From an uncultured Adlercreutzia sp. (GTDB taxonomy: Bacteria > Actinomycetota > Coriobacteriia > Coriobacteriales > Eggerthellaceae), in contig CAJUSP010000008.1 in the NCBI GenBank assembly GCA_910589165.1, forward strand, positions 1 through 64,000: DNA of 64,000 nucleotides, read 5' to 3'. The stretch's first letter is position 1. Every line of letters begins with the position of its first letter. Positions 17,559-25,902 of the stretch are shown one piece after another. The translations under genes and the position numbers were made by a program. Under the pieces are notes generated by a model. That model searched no databases. It was not told where the DNA came from and worked only from the letters and a program-made list of their open reading frames with translations.

Positions 17559-17766
17559 AGGACGGTTCCTTTCTGCGTACCTTGCGTAAACGCCTCCTAT
17601 GATAGGGCACGCGGGGCTCGCTCGCGTCCATGGCTGACCTTGCAGGTTCAATTATTCGGTTTATATGGGGTTTGCCCGCGGCGCACGCCCCTCTCGGTAC
17701 AATAGCGCGGGGCCAGGCGCCATGGCGCGGCCCGTGCTGTGATATCGAATTTAGGAGAGATCCTCT
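17559..17766. promoter_or_regulatory. Divergent promoter region of pta and glf
   Basis: For pta, a TATCAT -10 box reads on the minus strand at 17599-17604 within the small palindrome CTATGATAG. For glf, TACAAT lies at 17698-17703, followed by a GC-rich leader and the ribosome binding site AGGAGAG. Neither has a clear -35. Confidence 0.4.
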
Positions 17767-19038
17767 ATGGCAGTCAACTATGCCGATTTCCGCGACATCG
17801 TTCCCGCCGACTACGACGCGCTCATCGTGGGCTCGGGCTTCGCCGGCGCCGTTACCGCCCGCGAGCTGGCCGAGCGCGGCGGGATGAAGGTGCTCGTCAT
17901 TGAGAAGCGTCCGCACATCGCCGGCAACATGTACGACGAGTATGACGAGGCGGGCATCCTCGTGCACCGTTACGGCCCGCACATCTTCCATACGAACAAC
18001 AAGCAGGCCTACGACTACCTGGCCCGCTTCACCACCTGGTCGGCCTACCAGCACTGCGTGCTCGCCGACTGGTACGGGACTTATATGCCCGTGCCCTTCA
18101 ACAAGAACTCCATGGAGATCGCCTTCGGCGACGAGAAGGCCGCGCGCCTCATCCAGAAGCTCGTGGACACCTTCGGCGACGAGCGCAAGGTGACCATCAA
18201 CGAGCTGCGCGCCCAAAGCGACCCGGAGCTGCAGGAGATCGCCGACTTCATCTACCAGAACGTGTTTCTGTACTACACGCAGAAGCAGTGGGGACTCACC
18301 CCCGACGAGGTGGACCCGTCGGTGACGGCGCGCGTGCCCGTGTTCGTCTCGCGCGATAACCGCTATTTCCAGGACGCCTACCAGGGCATGCCCGAGTCGG
18401 GCTACACCGAGCTGTTCGCCAATATGCTCGGCCACGAGAACATCACCGTGTGCCTGAACACCGAGGCCGAAAGCGTGTTCGACCTGGTATTTGCCGGACG
18501 TGACGAGGATGCTCCGCTTGCTGAGATCCGCCTGAAGGACGAGGCGTTTACGGGCCCCATCGTCTACACCGGCCCCCTCGACGAGCTGTTCCTGGGCCGC
18601 TTCGGACGGCTGCCCTACCGCTCCCTCGACTTCGTCTACGAGACGTTCCAGGAAGACTACCACCTGCCCTGCGGCACGGTGAACTACACGGTGACCGAGG
18701 ACTACACGCGCATCACCGAGTTCAAGTGGCTCACCGGCCAGCGCGGCGACGTGACCACCATCATGAGGGAGTACTCGCGCGCCTACGAGGACCCGGCCAC
18801 GCAGATTCCCTATTACGCCATCATCAACGACGAGAACGACGCGCTCTACGAGCGCTACCGCCGCCTCACCGACAACTTGGAGAACTTCCATCCGCTGGGG
18901 CGCTTGGCCGAGTACCGCTACTTCAACATGGACAAGGTGGTGACCGACGCCCTGGCCGCCTCCGAGCGCATCCTCGCCGCCCGCGAGGGGCGCGAGGCCG
19001 TCGATGCCGCAAGCGGCGCCACCCCCGAAGCCCGCTAG
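17767..19038 (+). CDS. glf: UDP-galactopyranose mutase
   Basis: A 423-residue FAD enzyme that converts UDP-galactopyranose to UDP-galactofuranose for cell-surface glycans. The FAD-binding GSGFAGAV is at residues 22-29, followed by the family phrases AGNMYDE and VHRYGPHIFHTNN, and TQKQWGL and FKWLTGQ in the substrate domain. The length is slightly above the usual 370-390, because of a short N-terminal and C-terminal extension. The ribosome binding site is AGGAGAG. A glycosyltransferase gene follows after nine bases and probably uses the product or acts in the same surface polymer. Confidence 0.95.
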   Translation: MAVNYADFRDIVPADYDALIVGSGFAGAVTARELAERGGMKVLVIEKRPHIAGNMYDEYDEAGILVHRYGPHIFHTNNKQAYDYLARFTTWSAYQHCVLADWYGTYMPVPFNKNSMEIAFGDEKAARLIQKLVDTFGDERKVTINELRAQSDPELQEIADFIYQNVFLYYTQKQWGLTPDEVDPSVTARVPVFVSRDNRYFQDAYQGMPESGYTELFANMLGHENITVCLNTEAESVFDLVFAGRDEDAPLAEIRLKDEAFTGPIVYTGPLDELFLGRFGRLPYRSLDFVYETFQEDYHLPCGTVNYTVTEDYTRITEFKWLTGQRGDVTTIMREYSRAYEDPATQIPYYAIINDENDALYERYRRLTDNLENFHPLGRLAEYRYFNMDKVVTDALAASERILAAREGREAVDAASGATPEAR

Positions 19039-19047
19039 GAGGCCCCC

Positions 19048-20067
19048 GTGAAGACGATCACCTTCGCCGTACCCTGCTACAACTCCGCCGCCTACATGGA
19101 CCACTGCGTGGAGACCATCCTGAAGTGCGGAACCGACATTGAGATCCTGCTCGTGGACGACGGCTCCACCAAGGACGACACGGCGGCCATCGCCGATAGA
19201 TGGCAGGCCGAATACCCTGACATCGTGCGCGCCATCCACCAGCCCAACAAGGGCCATGGCGGCGCGGTGAACACGGGGCTTGCGAACGCGACGGGCTTCT
19301 ACTTCAAGGTGGTCGACTCCGACGACTGGCTCGATGTGGACGCCATGGCCCCGCTCATGGACTATATGCGCACCCAGGTGGAGGCGCCGGTGCCCTGCGA
19401 CATGGTGGTGGCCAACTACGTCTACGAGAAGGTGGACGAGAACGTTCAGAAGGTGATGAGCTACGCCAACGTGTTCCCCGAGGGCTACGAGTTCGGCTGG
19501 GACGAGGTGGGCACCTTCCTGCCGTCGCAGTACCTGCTCATGCACTCGGTGTACTACCGGACCGAGATGCTGCGCAAGATGCACCTCGAGCTGCCGGAGC
19601 ACACCTTCTACGTGGACAACATCTTCGTCTACGAGCCGCTCGTCTACGTGCGCACCATGCGCTACTTCAACGTGGACGCCTACCGCTACTTCATCGGGCG
19701 CGAGGACCAGTCGGTCAACGAGAAGGTGATGATGGGCCGCATGGATCAGCAGCTGCGCGTCACCCGCCAGATGATCGACAACGTGGACCCGCAGGCCATT
19801 CGCAACCGCCACCTGCGCCATTACCTGCGCAACTACCTCTCCATGATGATGTGCATCTGCTCGGTGTTCCTGCGCATGCGCGGGGGAGAGCAGGACGAGG
19901 CCGACCTGCAGGGCATTTGGGACTATCTGAAGGAACAGAACCCGTCGCTCTACCGCCGCGTGCGCACCAACGTCCTGAACATCGGCACGAACCTGCCCAC
20001 CACCCTCGGCGGCAAAATAGGCCTCAAGGGCTACCACATAGCCCAGAAGATTTTCAAATTCAACTAG
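19048..20067 (+). CDS. Family 2 glycosyltransferase
   Basis: A 339-residue GT-A fold transferase. The N-terminus KTITFAVPCYNSAAYMDHCVE is the nucleotide-sugar binding start; DDGS (about residues 38-41) and the DSDDWL metal-binding motif (about 91-96) follow. No membrane segments are seen, so it acts at the cytoplasmic face. The GTG start is preceded by AGGAGG. Being coupled to glf, it may transfer galactofuranose or build its acceptor; the real donor and acceptor are unknown. Confidence 0.88.
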   Translation: MKTITFAVPCYNSAAYMDHCVETILKCGTDIEILLVDDGSTKDDTAAIADRWQAEYPDIVRAIHQPNKGHGGAVNTGLANATGFYFKVVDSDDWLDVDAMAPLMDYMRTQVEAPVPCDMVVANYVYEKVDENVQKVMSYANVFPEGYEFGWDEVGTFLPSQYLLMHSVYYRTEMLRKMHLELPEHTFYVDNIFVYEPLVYVRTMRYFNVDAYRYFIGREDQSVNEKVMMGRMDQQLRVTRQMIDNVDPQAIRNRHLRHYLRNYLSMMMCICSVFLRMRGGEQDEADLQGIWDYLKEQNPSLYRRVRTNVLNIGTNLPTTLGGKIGLKGYHIAQKIFKFN

Positions 20068-20375
20068 GGCAATGTTTGGAAGGAGAGGGGAGCGGAACGG
20101 CCTTGCGCGTCTGCGGAAGAGGCGAGAGGAGCCGTGCTCGTCCGCGGAAGAGGCGGCAGAATCGTTGTCCGAGTACCCGCTCCGCTGTTCGGCCTTCGGC
20201 CTCAGGCGCTCCGCTCCCTCATGCTTTTATGAAGCGACCTTCGGTCGCGAATAGAAGGTGTTCAGAGAACTCGGCCAACGACCCCGCCGCCCCTTCCGCT
20301 ACGTTGCCAACAATGCAGCGCCCACTATCCGTAGGGCAAGGGCCATGCCCTTGCCGCTCTAGAGAAGGAAAGCTC
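20068..20375. other. Intergenic stretch rich in small palindromes, no gene
   Basis: Between the glycosyltransferase gene and the restriction-modification gene. It holds several short hairpins (for example GCGACC/GGTCGC near 20228-20242 and CGGCCTTCGGCC near 20189-20200) and the REP-like palindrome at 20329-20357. No open frame here has a ribosome binding site or family resemblance. It marks the left edge of the lower-GC island. Confidence 0.6.
20329..20357 (+). repeat. REP-like palindromic repeat, copy 1
   Basis: CCGTAGG then GGCAAGGGC, CAT, GCCCTTGCC, G. The same palindrome occurs inverted inside lspA at 31409-31437. The upstream sequence CCCCTTCCG...ACGTTGC also recurs there, so both belong to one larger element. 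Confidence 0.8.
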
Positions 20376-21968
20376 ATGGCTCGAACCGTTGAAAAGCGCG
20401 TCGCCCAAGACTTCGTGGATCGATGGAAGAACACCGAAGGCAACGAGGATCGTGAAGCGCGCAGCTTCATCATCGAGTTCCTGACAGATGTGCTGGGCGT
20501 AGAGAACCCAACTCGCGTAATCGACTTCGAGCGTCGGGTGAAAGGCCGCAAGATCGACGCTTTTTACGAAGACATGGGGATTCTCATAGAAGCAAAGTCC
20601 CGTAAGCCCGGCATTCTTGATGAGCAACGCAACAATGGCAGGTACGGAAACGAGACGCCGTACCAGCAGGCGAAGTGGTACGCGAATGAGCTGCCTTCCA
20701 GTCTGAAGCCCCGGTGGATCATCGTCACCGACTTCGATGAGTTTCGCATTCACGACTTGAACCTCGAATATCCCGAGCGCGACTTCATCTCCGTTAAGTT
20801 GGAGGATTTGCCTGAGCAAAGTTACCTTTTCGATTTCTTCTTCGACAAAACGCAGTCACGCCTAGTTAAGGAAAAGGAGCTTTCTGTTGAGGCTGGCGAG
20901 ATTGTGGGAAGACTCTACGATGCATTTGCTGTGCAGTATCTGAACCTCCAGGAGAGCAAGGAAGAGCAGCGCAGCCTGAATGTGCTGATTGTGCGTCTCG
21001 TGTTTCTGCTGTATGCCGAGGATGCGGATCTTTTCCATGAGCATCAGGCGTTTTACAAGTATATGAAGGGTTTCGATGCCAGGCAGTCTAGGCAAGCCCT
21101 TCTCGACTTATTCAAGATTCTCGACACGCCGGAGGACGAGCGCGATCCCTACGCCGATCCTGCATTACTTGAATTTCCCTACGTGAACGGTTCTCTCTTC
21201 AGCGATGAGAGCATTATTGTTCCGCAGTTCACTGACGATTTGAGGCACGATCTTCTCCTGAATGCGTCTCGAGGCTTTGATTGGAGAAGCATCAGCCCGA
21301 CAATTTTTGGCGCCGTGTTCGAGAGTACGTTGAATCCGGAGACACGCCGTGCGGGAGGAATGCACTACACCTCCGTCGAGAACATCCATAAGGTAATTGA
21401 TCCGCTGTTCCTCAACGATCTGAAGGACGAGCTGGCTCGCATCGAGGGAGAGAAGGTGGCGCGTAAGCGCATGTTCGAGCTGCGCGAATTCCAGAATAAG
21501 CTCGCCAGTCTGAATATCTTCGATCCCGCCTGCGGGAGCGGTAACTTTCTGACCGAGAGCTACATCAGCCTCCGTCGTCTAGAGAATCGCGTGCTGGAAG
21601 GAATCCAGGGGGAAGGGCAGACGTCGCTCGGTTTTGAGGGTGAAGCAGACGCAGTGAAGGTCTCCATTAAGCAGTTCTACGGAATCGAGATCAACGACTT
21701 CGCTGTCAGCGTTGCGAAGACAGCACTCTGGATTGCCGAGAGCCAGATGCTGACAGAAACCCAAAACATCGTGCAGAAGTATATCGACTATTTCCCGTTG
21801 ACAACGAACGCTCACGTGGTAGAAGGCAACGCGCTGAAAATGCCATGGGGGGGGGGTACTCCCTGCAAAAGAATGCAGCTACATCGTCGGCAATCCTCCG
21901 TTCAACGGTTCGTCAATGTGCTCATCCTTGCAAAAGCAGGAAATTGTCGACCTGTACGGAAAGATTAA
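20376..21968 (+). CDS. 5' part of the MmeI-like enzyme: nuclease and SAM-binding half
   Basis: As sequenced, translation gives about 530 residues and stops at TAA 21966. The nuclease motif D61...E72-A-K74 (compare D70-X9-EXK in MmeI) lies in the N-terminal domain. A helical spacer (about residues 150-370) follows. The SAM-binding motif I DPACGSGNF is at residues 383-391, and motif II/III GIEINDFAVSVAKTALWIAE comes about 60 residues later. After Trp491 the frame leaves the family sequence. The product keeps the nuclease motif but lacks NPPF and the target-recognition domain, so it should be inactive. The ATG follows AAGGAA. Confidence 0.8.
   Translation: MARTVEKRVAQDFVDRWKNTEGNEDREARSFIIEFLTDVLGVENPTRVIDFERRVKGRKIDAFYEDMGILIEAKSRKPGILDEQRNNGRYGNETPYQQAKWYANELPSSLKPRWIIVTDFDEFRIHDLNLEYPERDFISVKLEDLPEQSYLFDFFFDKTQSRLVKEKELSVEAGEIVGRLYDAFAVQYLNLQESKEEQRSLNVLIVRLVFLLYAEDADLFHEHQAFYKYMKGFDARQSRQALLDLFKILDTPEDERDPYADPALLEFPYVNGSLFSDESIIVPQFTDDLRHDLLLNASRGFDWRSISPTIFGAVFESTLNPETRRAGGMHYTSVENIHKVIDPLFLNDLKDELARIEGEKVARKRMFELREFQNKLASLNIFDPACGSGNFLTESYISLRRLENRVLEGIQGEGQTSLGFEGEADAVKVSIKQFYGIEINDFAVSVAKTALWIAESQMLTETQNIVQKYIDYFPLTTNAHVVEGNALKMPWGGGTPCKRMQLHRRQSSVQRFVNVLILAKAGNCRPVRKD
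21847..21856 (+). repeat. Homopolymeric G10 tract (phase-variation switch candidate)
   Basis: Ten consecutive G residues inside the methyltransferase domain. Reading-frame arithmetic shows that nine or twelve restore the long frame, ten does not. Confidence 0.85.
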
Positions 21969-23214
21969 GCTAGCAAATTCGCTCGATTACGTATCGGGTT
22001 GGTATTACAAGGCTTGCGAAATGATGCGTCAGAACAATGCAATCCATTCGGCTTTCGTTTCGACGAATTCTATATGCCAAGGAGAACAAGTCTATCCGAT
22101 TTGGAACACTCTGATTGAACGATTCGGCGTCCGTATTGACTTCGCATGGACCACTTTTATCTGGGACAGCGAGGCCTCAAACAGGGCGCATGTTCATTGC
22201 GTGATAATCGGATTCTCGATTGGAGCATCCGAAAATTCGAGTGTAAAGACTCTTTTTAACCCGTCAACAGGCAAAGCCGCGGAATGCGGAAACATATCCC
22301 CTTACTTGATAGACTCACCGACTGTTATTGTCTCATCTTCCTCGAAACCAATAGACCCAGGACATCCCGTGATGAAGAACGGCTCTAAGCCTACGGACGG
22401 CGGATGGTATCTTTTCACTCCTGAGGAAAAGGCGGAGTTCATCAAAAAGGAGCCTGCAAGCGAGAAGCTATTTCGACCATGGGTCGGCTCTGAGGAGTTC
22501 ATCAATGCTAAGGAGCGTTGGTGCTTATACCTTGGCGACGTCGAGTCGCAAGATATCGAAGAGATGCCGCTTGTCCTTGCGCGAGTAAACAATGTGCGCA
22601 AGGTTCGATTAGGTGAAGGGCCTAATCGCAAGGGCAAGATCGCGGGGAAGAAACCGCCGGCACCCACCATCAAATCCGCTGATACACCGATGAGATTCTT
22701 CTGCGACAACGTACAGACTGATCCATATCTCATCATTCCGAATGTCTCATCAGAGAGACGTCATTATGTTCCCATCGGATTCATGAATCCTGAGGTAATC
22801 GCTTCGAACCTTGTCGCTACAGCCGAGCATGCCTCGCTCTATGACTTTGGCATCCTCACGAGTCAATTCCATAATGCTTGGATGCGTGTTGTCGCAGGAA
22901 GACTAAAGAGCGACTACAGATACACGCCGGGACTCGTTTACAATACCTTCGTATGGCCCGACCCTGCTCTTGACCAAACGCATGCAATCGAGCAGGCTGC
23001 GCAAGCGGTGCTCGATGCCCGCGACGCACATCCTAATTGTTCGCTTGCGCAACTCTACGACCCAAACAAGATGCCGAGTGACTTGCTAGCTGCTCATAAG
23101 GCACTAGATAAGGCGGTCGAGGAAGCATACGACGTTGACTTTGACGGCGATGAGGAGAAGATCGTCGCCCATCTGTTCAAGCTCTATGCGGAGGCTATCG
23201 AGTCACGAGAGTAA
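21916..23214 (+). CDS. 3' part of the MmeI-like enzyme: rest of methyltransferase and target recognition
   Basis: The frame is open from the G tract (about 21856) to 23214; the first ATG inside is 21916. Immediately after the tract it encodes VLPAKECSYIVGNPPFNG, placing catalytic motif IV before this ATG. The remainder matches the MmeI-like target-recognition and C-terminal domains, ending in EAYDVDFDGDEEKIVAHLF. No ribosome binding site precedes the ATG, so independent expression is unlikely. It would be translated only as a fusion when the tract has 9 or 12 G. Confidence 0.7.
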   Translation: MCSSLQKQEIVDLYGKIKLANSLDYVSGWYYKACEMMRQNNAIHSAFVSTNSICQGEQVYPIWNTLIERFGVRIDFAWTTFIWDSEASNRAHVHCVIIGFSIGASENSSVKTLFNPSTGKAAECGNISPYLIDSPTVIVSSSSKPIDPGHPVMKNGSKPTDGGWYLFTPEEKAEFIKKEPASEKLFRPWVGSEEFINAKERWCLYLGDVESQDIEEMPLVLARVNNVRKVRLGEGPNRKGKIAGKKPPAPTIKSADTPMRFFCDNVQTDPYLIIPNVSSERRHYVPIGFMNPEVIASNLVATAEHASLYDFGILTSQFHNAWMRVVAGRLKSDYRYTPGLVYNTFVWPDPALDQTHAIEQAAQAVLDARDAHPNCSLAQLYDPNKMPSDLLAAHKALDKAVEEAYDVDFDGDEEKIVAHLFKLYAEAIESRE

Positions 23215-23242
23215 GCGTCAAGAACTTACTCTTGCCTAACTG

Positions 23243-23293
23243 TTGCAAATAGTCTCTAGAAGTTTCATAATGGTGAGACTTCTTGAGACTATT
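23243..23293 (+). promoter_or_regulatory. Promoter overlapped by a 16-bp inverted repeat operator
   Basis: TTGCAA (23243-23248) and CATAAT (23265-23270) are 16 bases apart. The arms AATAGTCTCTAGAAGT (23248-23263) and ACTTCTTGAGACTATT (23278-23293) are complementary with one mismatch and bracket the -10 box. This is the layout of an autoregulated operator for the HTH-containing product just downstream. Confidence 0.75.
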
Positions 23294-23314
23294 GTTTGTT
23301 TGGGGTGAGACGTT

Positions 23315-24991
23315 GTGGGGGTTTACGATTTTGATCTGGAGGCCTTTGTGGCCTTGGCCCGGAAGCTTGGGGGAGACACTGAGCGGGTCGAGGTGAAATC
23401 GGCTGCTGGGGGAGTGCCGAAGGGCCTTGCGGAGACACTCAGCAGCTTCTCGAATACCTCGGGCGGCACGGTGGTGCTCGGTCTCTCTGAGAAGGCGGGG
23501 TTTAAACCGGCTGTAGGATTCGATGCTCGGGCAGTGGCTGATGGGCTGGCGCAGATGTGCGGCGAGAAGCTGGAACCGCCGGTTCGAGCGTCGATCGATG
23601 TTGTCGAATTCGAGGGAGCCCCCGTTGTGGTGGCGACGGTTCCGGAACTGCCTGCGAATCTGAAGCCGTGCTATGTGAAGGCGCGGGGACTGTACCAGGG
23701 CACTTACGTGCGAGTCGGCGACGGCGACCGCCGCGTGAGCCCCTACGAAGTCGACCGTCTTTTGGAGGGATGCCACGAGGCGCAGTACGACCGTGCCGTG
23801 GTTTCGGAGTCTTCTGCGAGCGACTTTGACGACGAGCTGGTCGAGCGGTTCCTCGTGCGCCTTCGCAGGGTTCATCCGCGCGCGTTTCGCGGCATGGCCG
23901 ATGAGGATCTTCTGCGGGCCATGGGCGCGATGGGCGCCGACGAGGAGGGCGAACTGCATCCTACGGTGGCCGGCCTCTTGGCACTGGGGCGCTATCCGCA
24001 ACAATACCTTACGCGGGCTCATGTGTCGTTCACGGTGTACCCGGGTCGGTCGAAGGGTGAGGTGACAGACGAGAACCTGCGGTTCCTCGACTCCCGAGAA
24101 ATCGTCGGCTCTATCCCCGTTATGATTTCGGAGACCATGGTCGCCCTGCGGCGCAACATGCGGGTGTCCTCCCGTGTCGAGGGGGCTTTCCGCATGGACA
24201 CACCCGACTACCCCGAAGACGCCATTCGCGAGGCCGTGGCCAATGCGCTTATCCACCGCGACTACTCGCCTGAGGGCTGTGCGAGCCAGGTGCAGGTGAA
24301 CATGTACGATGACCGCATCGAGGTCATGAGCCCCGGCGGCCTGTCGCCGGCGATGACGGTAGATCGCCTGGGCGAGCTTGGGGTATCGGAACCGCGCAAT
24401 CCCGTTCTCGCGAAAATCCTCGGCGAGGTGGAGTACGCTTCCGGCTACGCCGAGCAGGGCACGGTGGTAGAGAACAAGGGAACTGGCTACTTCCATATGC
24501 GGCAGGTGATGAGAAAGGCGGGCCATCCCGATCCGGTTCCCCAAGACCACCTTCTCGTCTTCGTGCTCAACCTCTACAAGAAGGGGGCGGAAAGCGAGGC
24601 CCGATGGGCGGCGGCGGGCGGTTTGCCCGAGGGCGATCGACAGCAGGCCCGGGAGAGAAAGCTGCTCGAGCGCTACCGCGACCCAGATCCTGCACGCCGC
24701 ATCGTGCGTACGGTGACGGAGTGGCCCGAGGGTGCCGACCGCCCCATAACGATGCATATCGTAGCCCCGGGGACGGTCGACTGCGACATCATTGAGTTCC
24801 TGGAGGAGGCAGAGATGCCCGTCGGCTCCCAACGACTTATCGAGGCGCTGGGCAAATCGAAGGCTACGGTCAGCCGAGCGCTGAACCGATTAATGAACGA
24901 GGGGTTGATTGAGCGCTTGGGGCCCGGGCGCGGTCCTGGTGTCGTCTATCGGCTGAGCGAGGGCGTAGCCAGACCAGCCGACATAGTCTGA
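23315..24991 (+). CDS. AlbA_2/HATPase_c_4 domain protein with C-terminal winged helix
   Basis: A 558-residue protein of the family often labelled ATP-binding or Schlafen-like (AlbA_2) regulator. The N-terminal domain carries ERVEVKSAAGGVPKGLAETL, SSFSNTSGGTVVLGLSE and the YVRVGDGDRRVSPYEVDRL tail. A GHKL-type region (about residues 300-385) contains IREAVANALIHRDYS and GGL. The C-terminal 70 residues resemble a winged helix (SQRLIEALGKSKATVSRALNRLMNEGLIERLG). It starts at GTG with only a weak G-rich ribosome binding site. Its own promoter is bracketed by an inverted repeat, suggesting autorepression. It sits beside the restriction-modification gene. The biological role is unknown. Confidence 0.82.
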   Translation: MGVYDFDLEAFVALARKLGGDTERVEVKSAAGGVPKGLAETLSSFSNTSGGTVVLGLSEKAGFKPAVGFDARAVADGLAQMCGEKLEPPVRASIDVVEFEGAPVVVATVPELPANLKPCYVKARGLYQGTYVRVGDGDRRVSPYEVDRLLEGCHEAQYDRAVVSESSASDFDDELVERFLVRLRRVHPRAFRGMADEDLLRAMGAMGADEEGELHPTVAGLLALGRYPQQYLTRAHVSFTVYPGRSKGEVTDENLRFLDSREIVGSIPVMISETMVALRRNMRVSSRVEGAFRMDTPDYPEDAIREAVANALIHRDYSPEGCASQVQVNMYDDRIEVMSPGGLSPAMTVDRLGELGVSEPRNPVLAKILGEVEYASGYAEQGTVVENKGTGYFHMRQVMRKAGHPDPVPQDHLLVFVLNLYKKGAESEARWAAAGGLPEGDRQQARERKLLERYRDPDPARRIVRTVTEWPEGADRPITMHIVAPGTVDCDIIEFLEEAEMPVGSQRLIEALGKSKATVSRALNRLMNEGLIERLGPGRGPGVVYRLSEGVARPADIV

Positions 24992-25033
24992 TCTTCCTCG
25001 GCTAATGCACGCAGTGACGTTGCTTAGGGTCGG

Positions 25034-25858
25034 TTAGCGGTGGTTGAGGCGGTAGAGTTCTAGGAGGCCTCGGAGGGCGAGGGTTTGGTCGACGGTTACC
25101 TGGTGGGCGAGCAGGGCGGCTATGGATTCGGCGTCTTGGCCGACGAGGATCACCGGGCCGGTGCAGCAGGCCTCGGCCCAGATGAGGTCGATGAGGCCGT
25201 CGGCGCGGGCCACTTCCCCCATGACGATGCCCGCCTGCATGGCCTCGGCCGTGGTGCGCCCGAGCAGCGACTTCGGCGCGCGCACCTCGACGGCCGGCAG
25301 TTGGGCTGCGCCTTCGGCAAGGGCCGCCGCCCCCAGCTTCATGCCCGGGGCGATGATGCCGCCCTTGAAGGCGCCCTCCTCGTCGAGCAGCTCGAAGGTG
25401 GTGGAGGTACCCAAGTCGACAACAAGGCAGGGGCTTCCGTAGGTGGTCTTGGCGGCCACCATCTCGGCGACGCGGTCGGCACCCACTTGAGTGGGGTCGG
25501 AGAAGCCCATCTTGAGCCCTGTCTTCAGGCCGGGCCCCACGATAAGCGGCCGGCTGTTCGTAACGCGGCGAGCCGCCTCGAGCCACACGGAGGTAAGCGC
25601 CGGGGCTACCGAGGCGATGATGGCGCCGTCGGCAAGCGGCGCGGCTGAAGCGAGTTCAAGAGTGGTGGGAGCCTCGGGCTCCAGGGGCGCCAGGCCGCGC
25701 TCGAGGGCGTCGAAGAACTGCAGCACGCGGGCCACGGCCGCATCGGCGGTATCCATCGGGTCGGTGGGCACCGCCCACTGCGCCGCAAGCGCCCCGTCCA
25801 CGGAAAGCCCGATGCGCGTGCGCCGGTTGCGTATGTCGATGGCGAGAACCGTTTCCAC
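25034..25858 (-). CDS. coaX: Type III pantothenate kinase
   Basis: A 274-residue cytoplasmic kinase for the first step of coenzyme A synthesis. Motif 2 (VGADRVAEMVAA) and motif 3 (DLGTSTTFELLDEEGAFKGG with APGMKL) are normal. Motif 1 is not: the usual D-[IV]-G-N-T reads DIRNRR (about residues 7-12), so the glycine and threonine of the phosphate-binding loop are replaced by arginine. The acidic residue is kept. The GTG start has GAAGGAGG upstream. It is convergent with the AlbA_2 gene and follows dinB on the same strand after 44 bases. Confidence 0.88.
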   Translation of the reverse strand: METVLAIDIRNRRTRIGLSVDGALAAQWAVPTDPMDTADAAVARVLQFFDALERGLAPLEPEAPTTLELASAAPLADGAIIASVAPALTSVWLEAARRVTNSRPLIVGPGLKTGLKMGFSDPTQVGADRVAEMVAAKTTYGSPCLVVDLGTSTTFELLDEEGAFKGGIIAPGMKLGAAALAEGAAQLPAVEVRAPKSLLGRTTAEAMQAGIVMGEVARADGLIDLIWAEACCTGPVILVGQDAESIAALLAHQVTVDQTLALRGLLELYRLNHR

Positions 25859-25902
25859 GTGTGCCTCCTTCTGGTAGCGTGCCTCCCATTGTAAGGCAGA
25901 CG

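Larger units (their letters stand above)
20376..23214 (+). pseudogene. MmeI-like type IIG/IIL restriction-modification gene, interrupted by a G10 tract (probably phase-variable, OFF)
   Basis: If one G is removed, this region encodes a single protein of about 945 residues: nuclease, helical, methyltransferase, target-recognition and C-terminal domains in the order of MmeI (919 residues). Such enzymes methylate one strand of their site and cut about 20 bases away. The frame breaks exactly at ten G residues (21847-21856). With nine, the frame reads through into YIVGNPPFNG, the catalytic methyltransferase motif IV. The GC content is visibly lower than in neighbours, suggesting transfer. A sequencing error in the homopolymer is the alternative. 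The two reading-frame parts are listed separately. Confidence 0.85.

Noticed and set aside
17407..20037. An 876-codon open frame on the minus strand
   Set aside because: Shadow of glf and the glycosyltransferase gene; the composition is typical of GC-bias shadows.
19851..20375. N-terminal extension of the restriction-modification frame back into the glycosyltransferase gene
   Set aside because: The extension overlaps another gene, contains the REP-like palindrome and has no start signal, whereas the ATG at 20376 has a good ribosome binding site and the expected family N-terminus.
21841..21860. Simple sequencing error at the G10 tract
   Set aside because: Not excluded, but long G tracts inside type IIG methyltransferase genes are a known phase-variation device and both halves are otherwise intact, so phase variation is the better reading.
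20068..25033. Insertion sequence or integrase in the lower-GC island
   Set aside because: No transposase, recombinase or terminal inverted repeats with target duplications were seen; transfer is suggested only by base composition and gene content.
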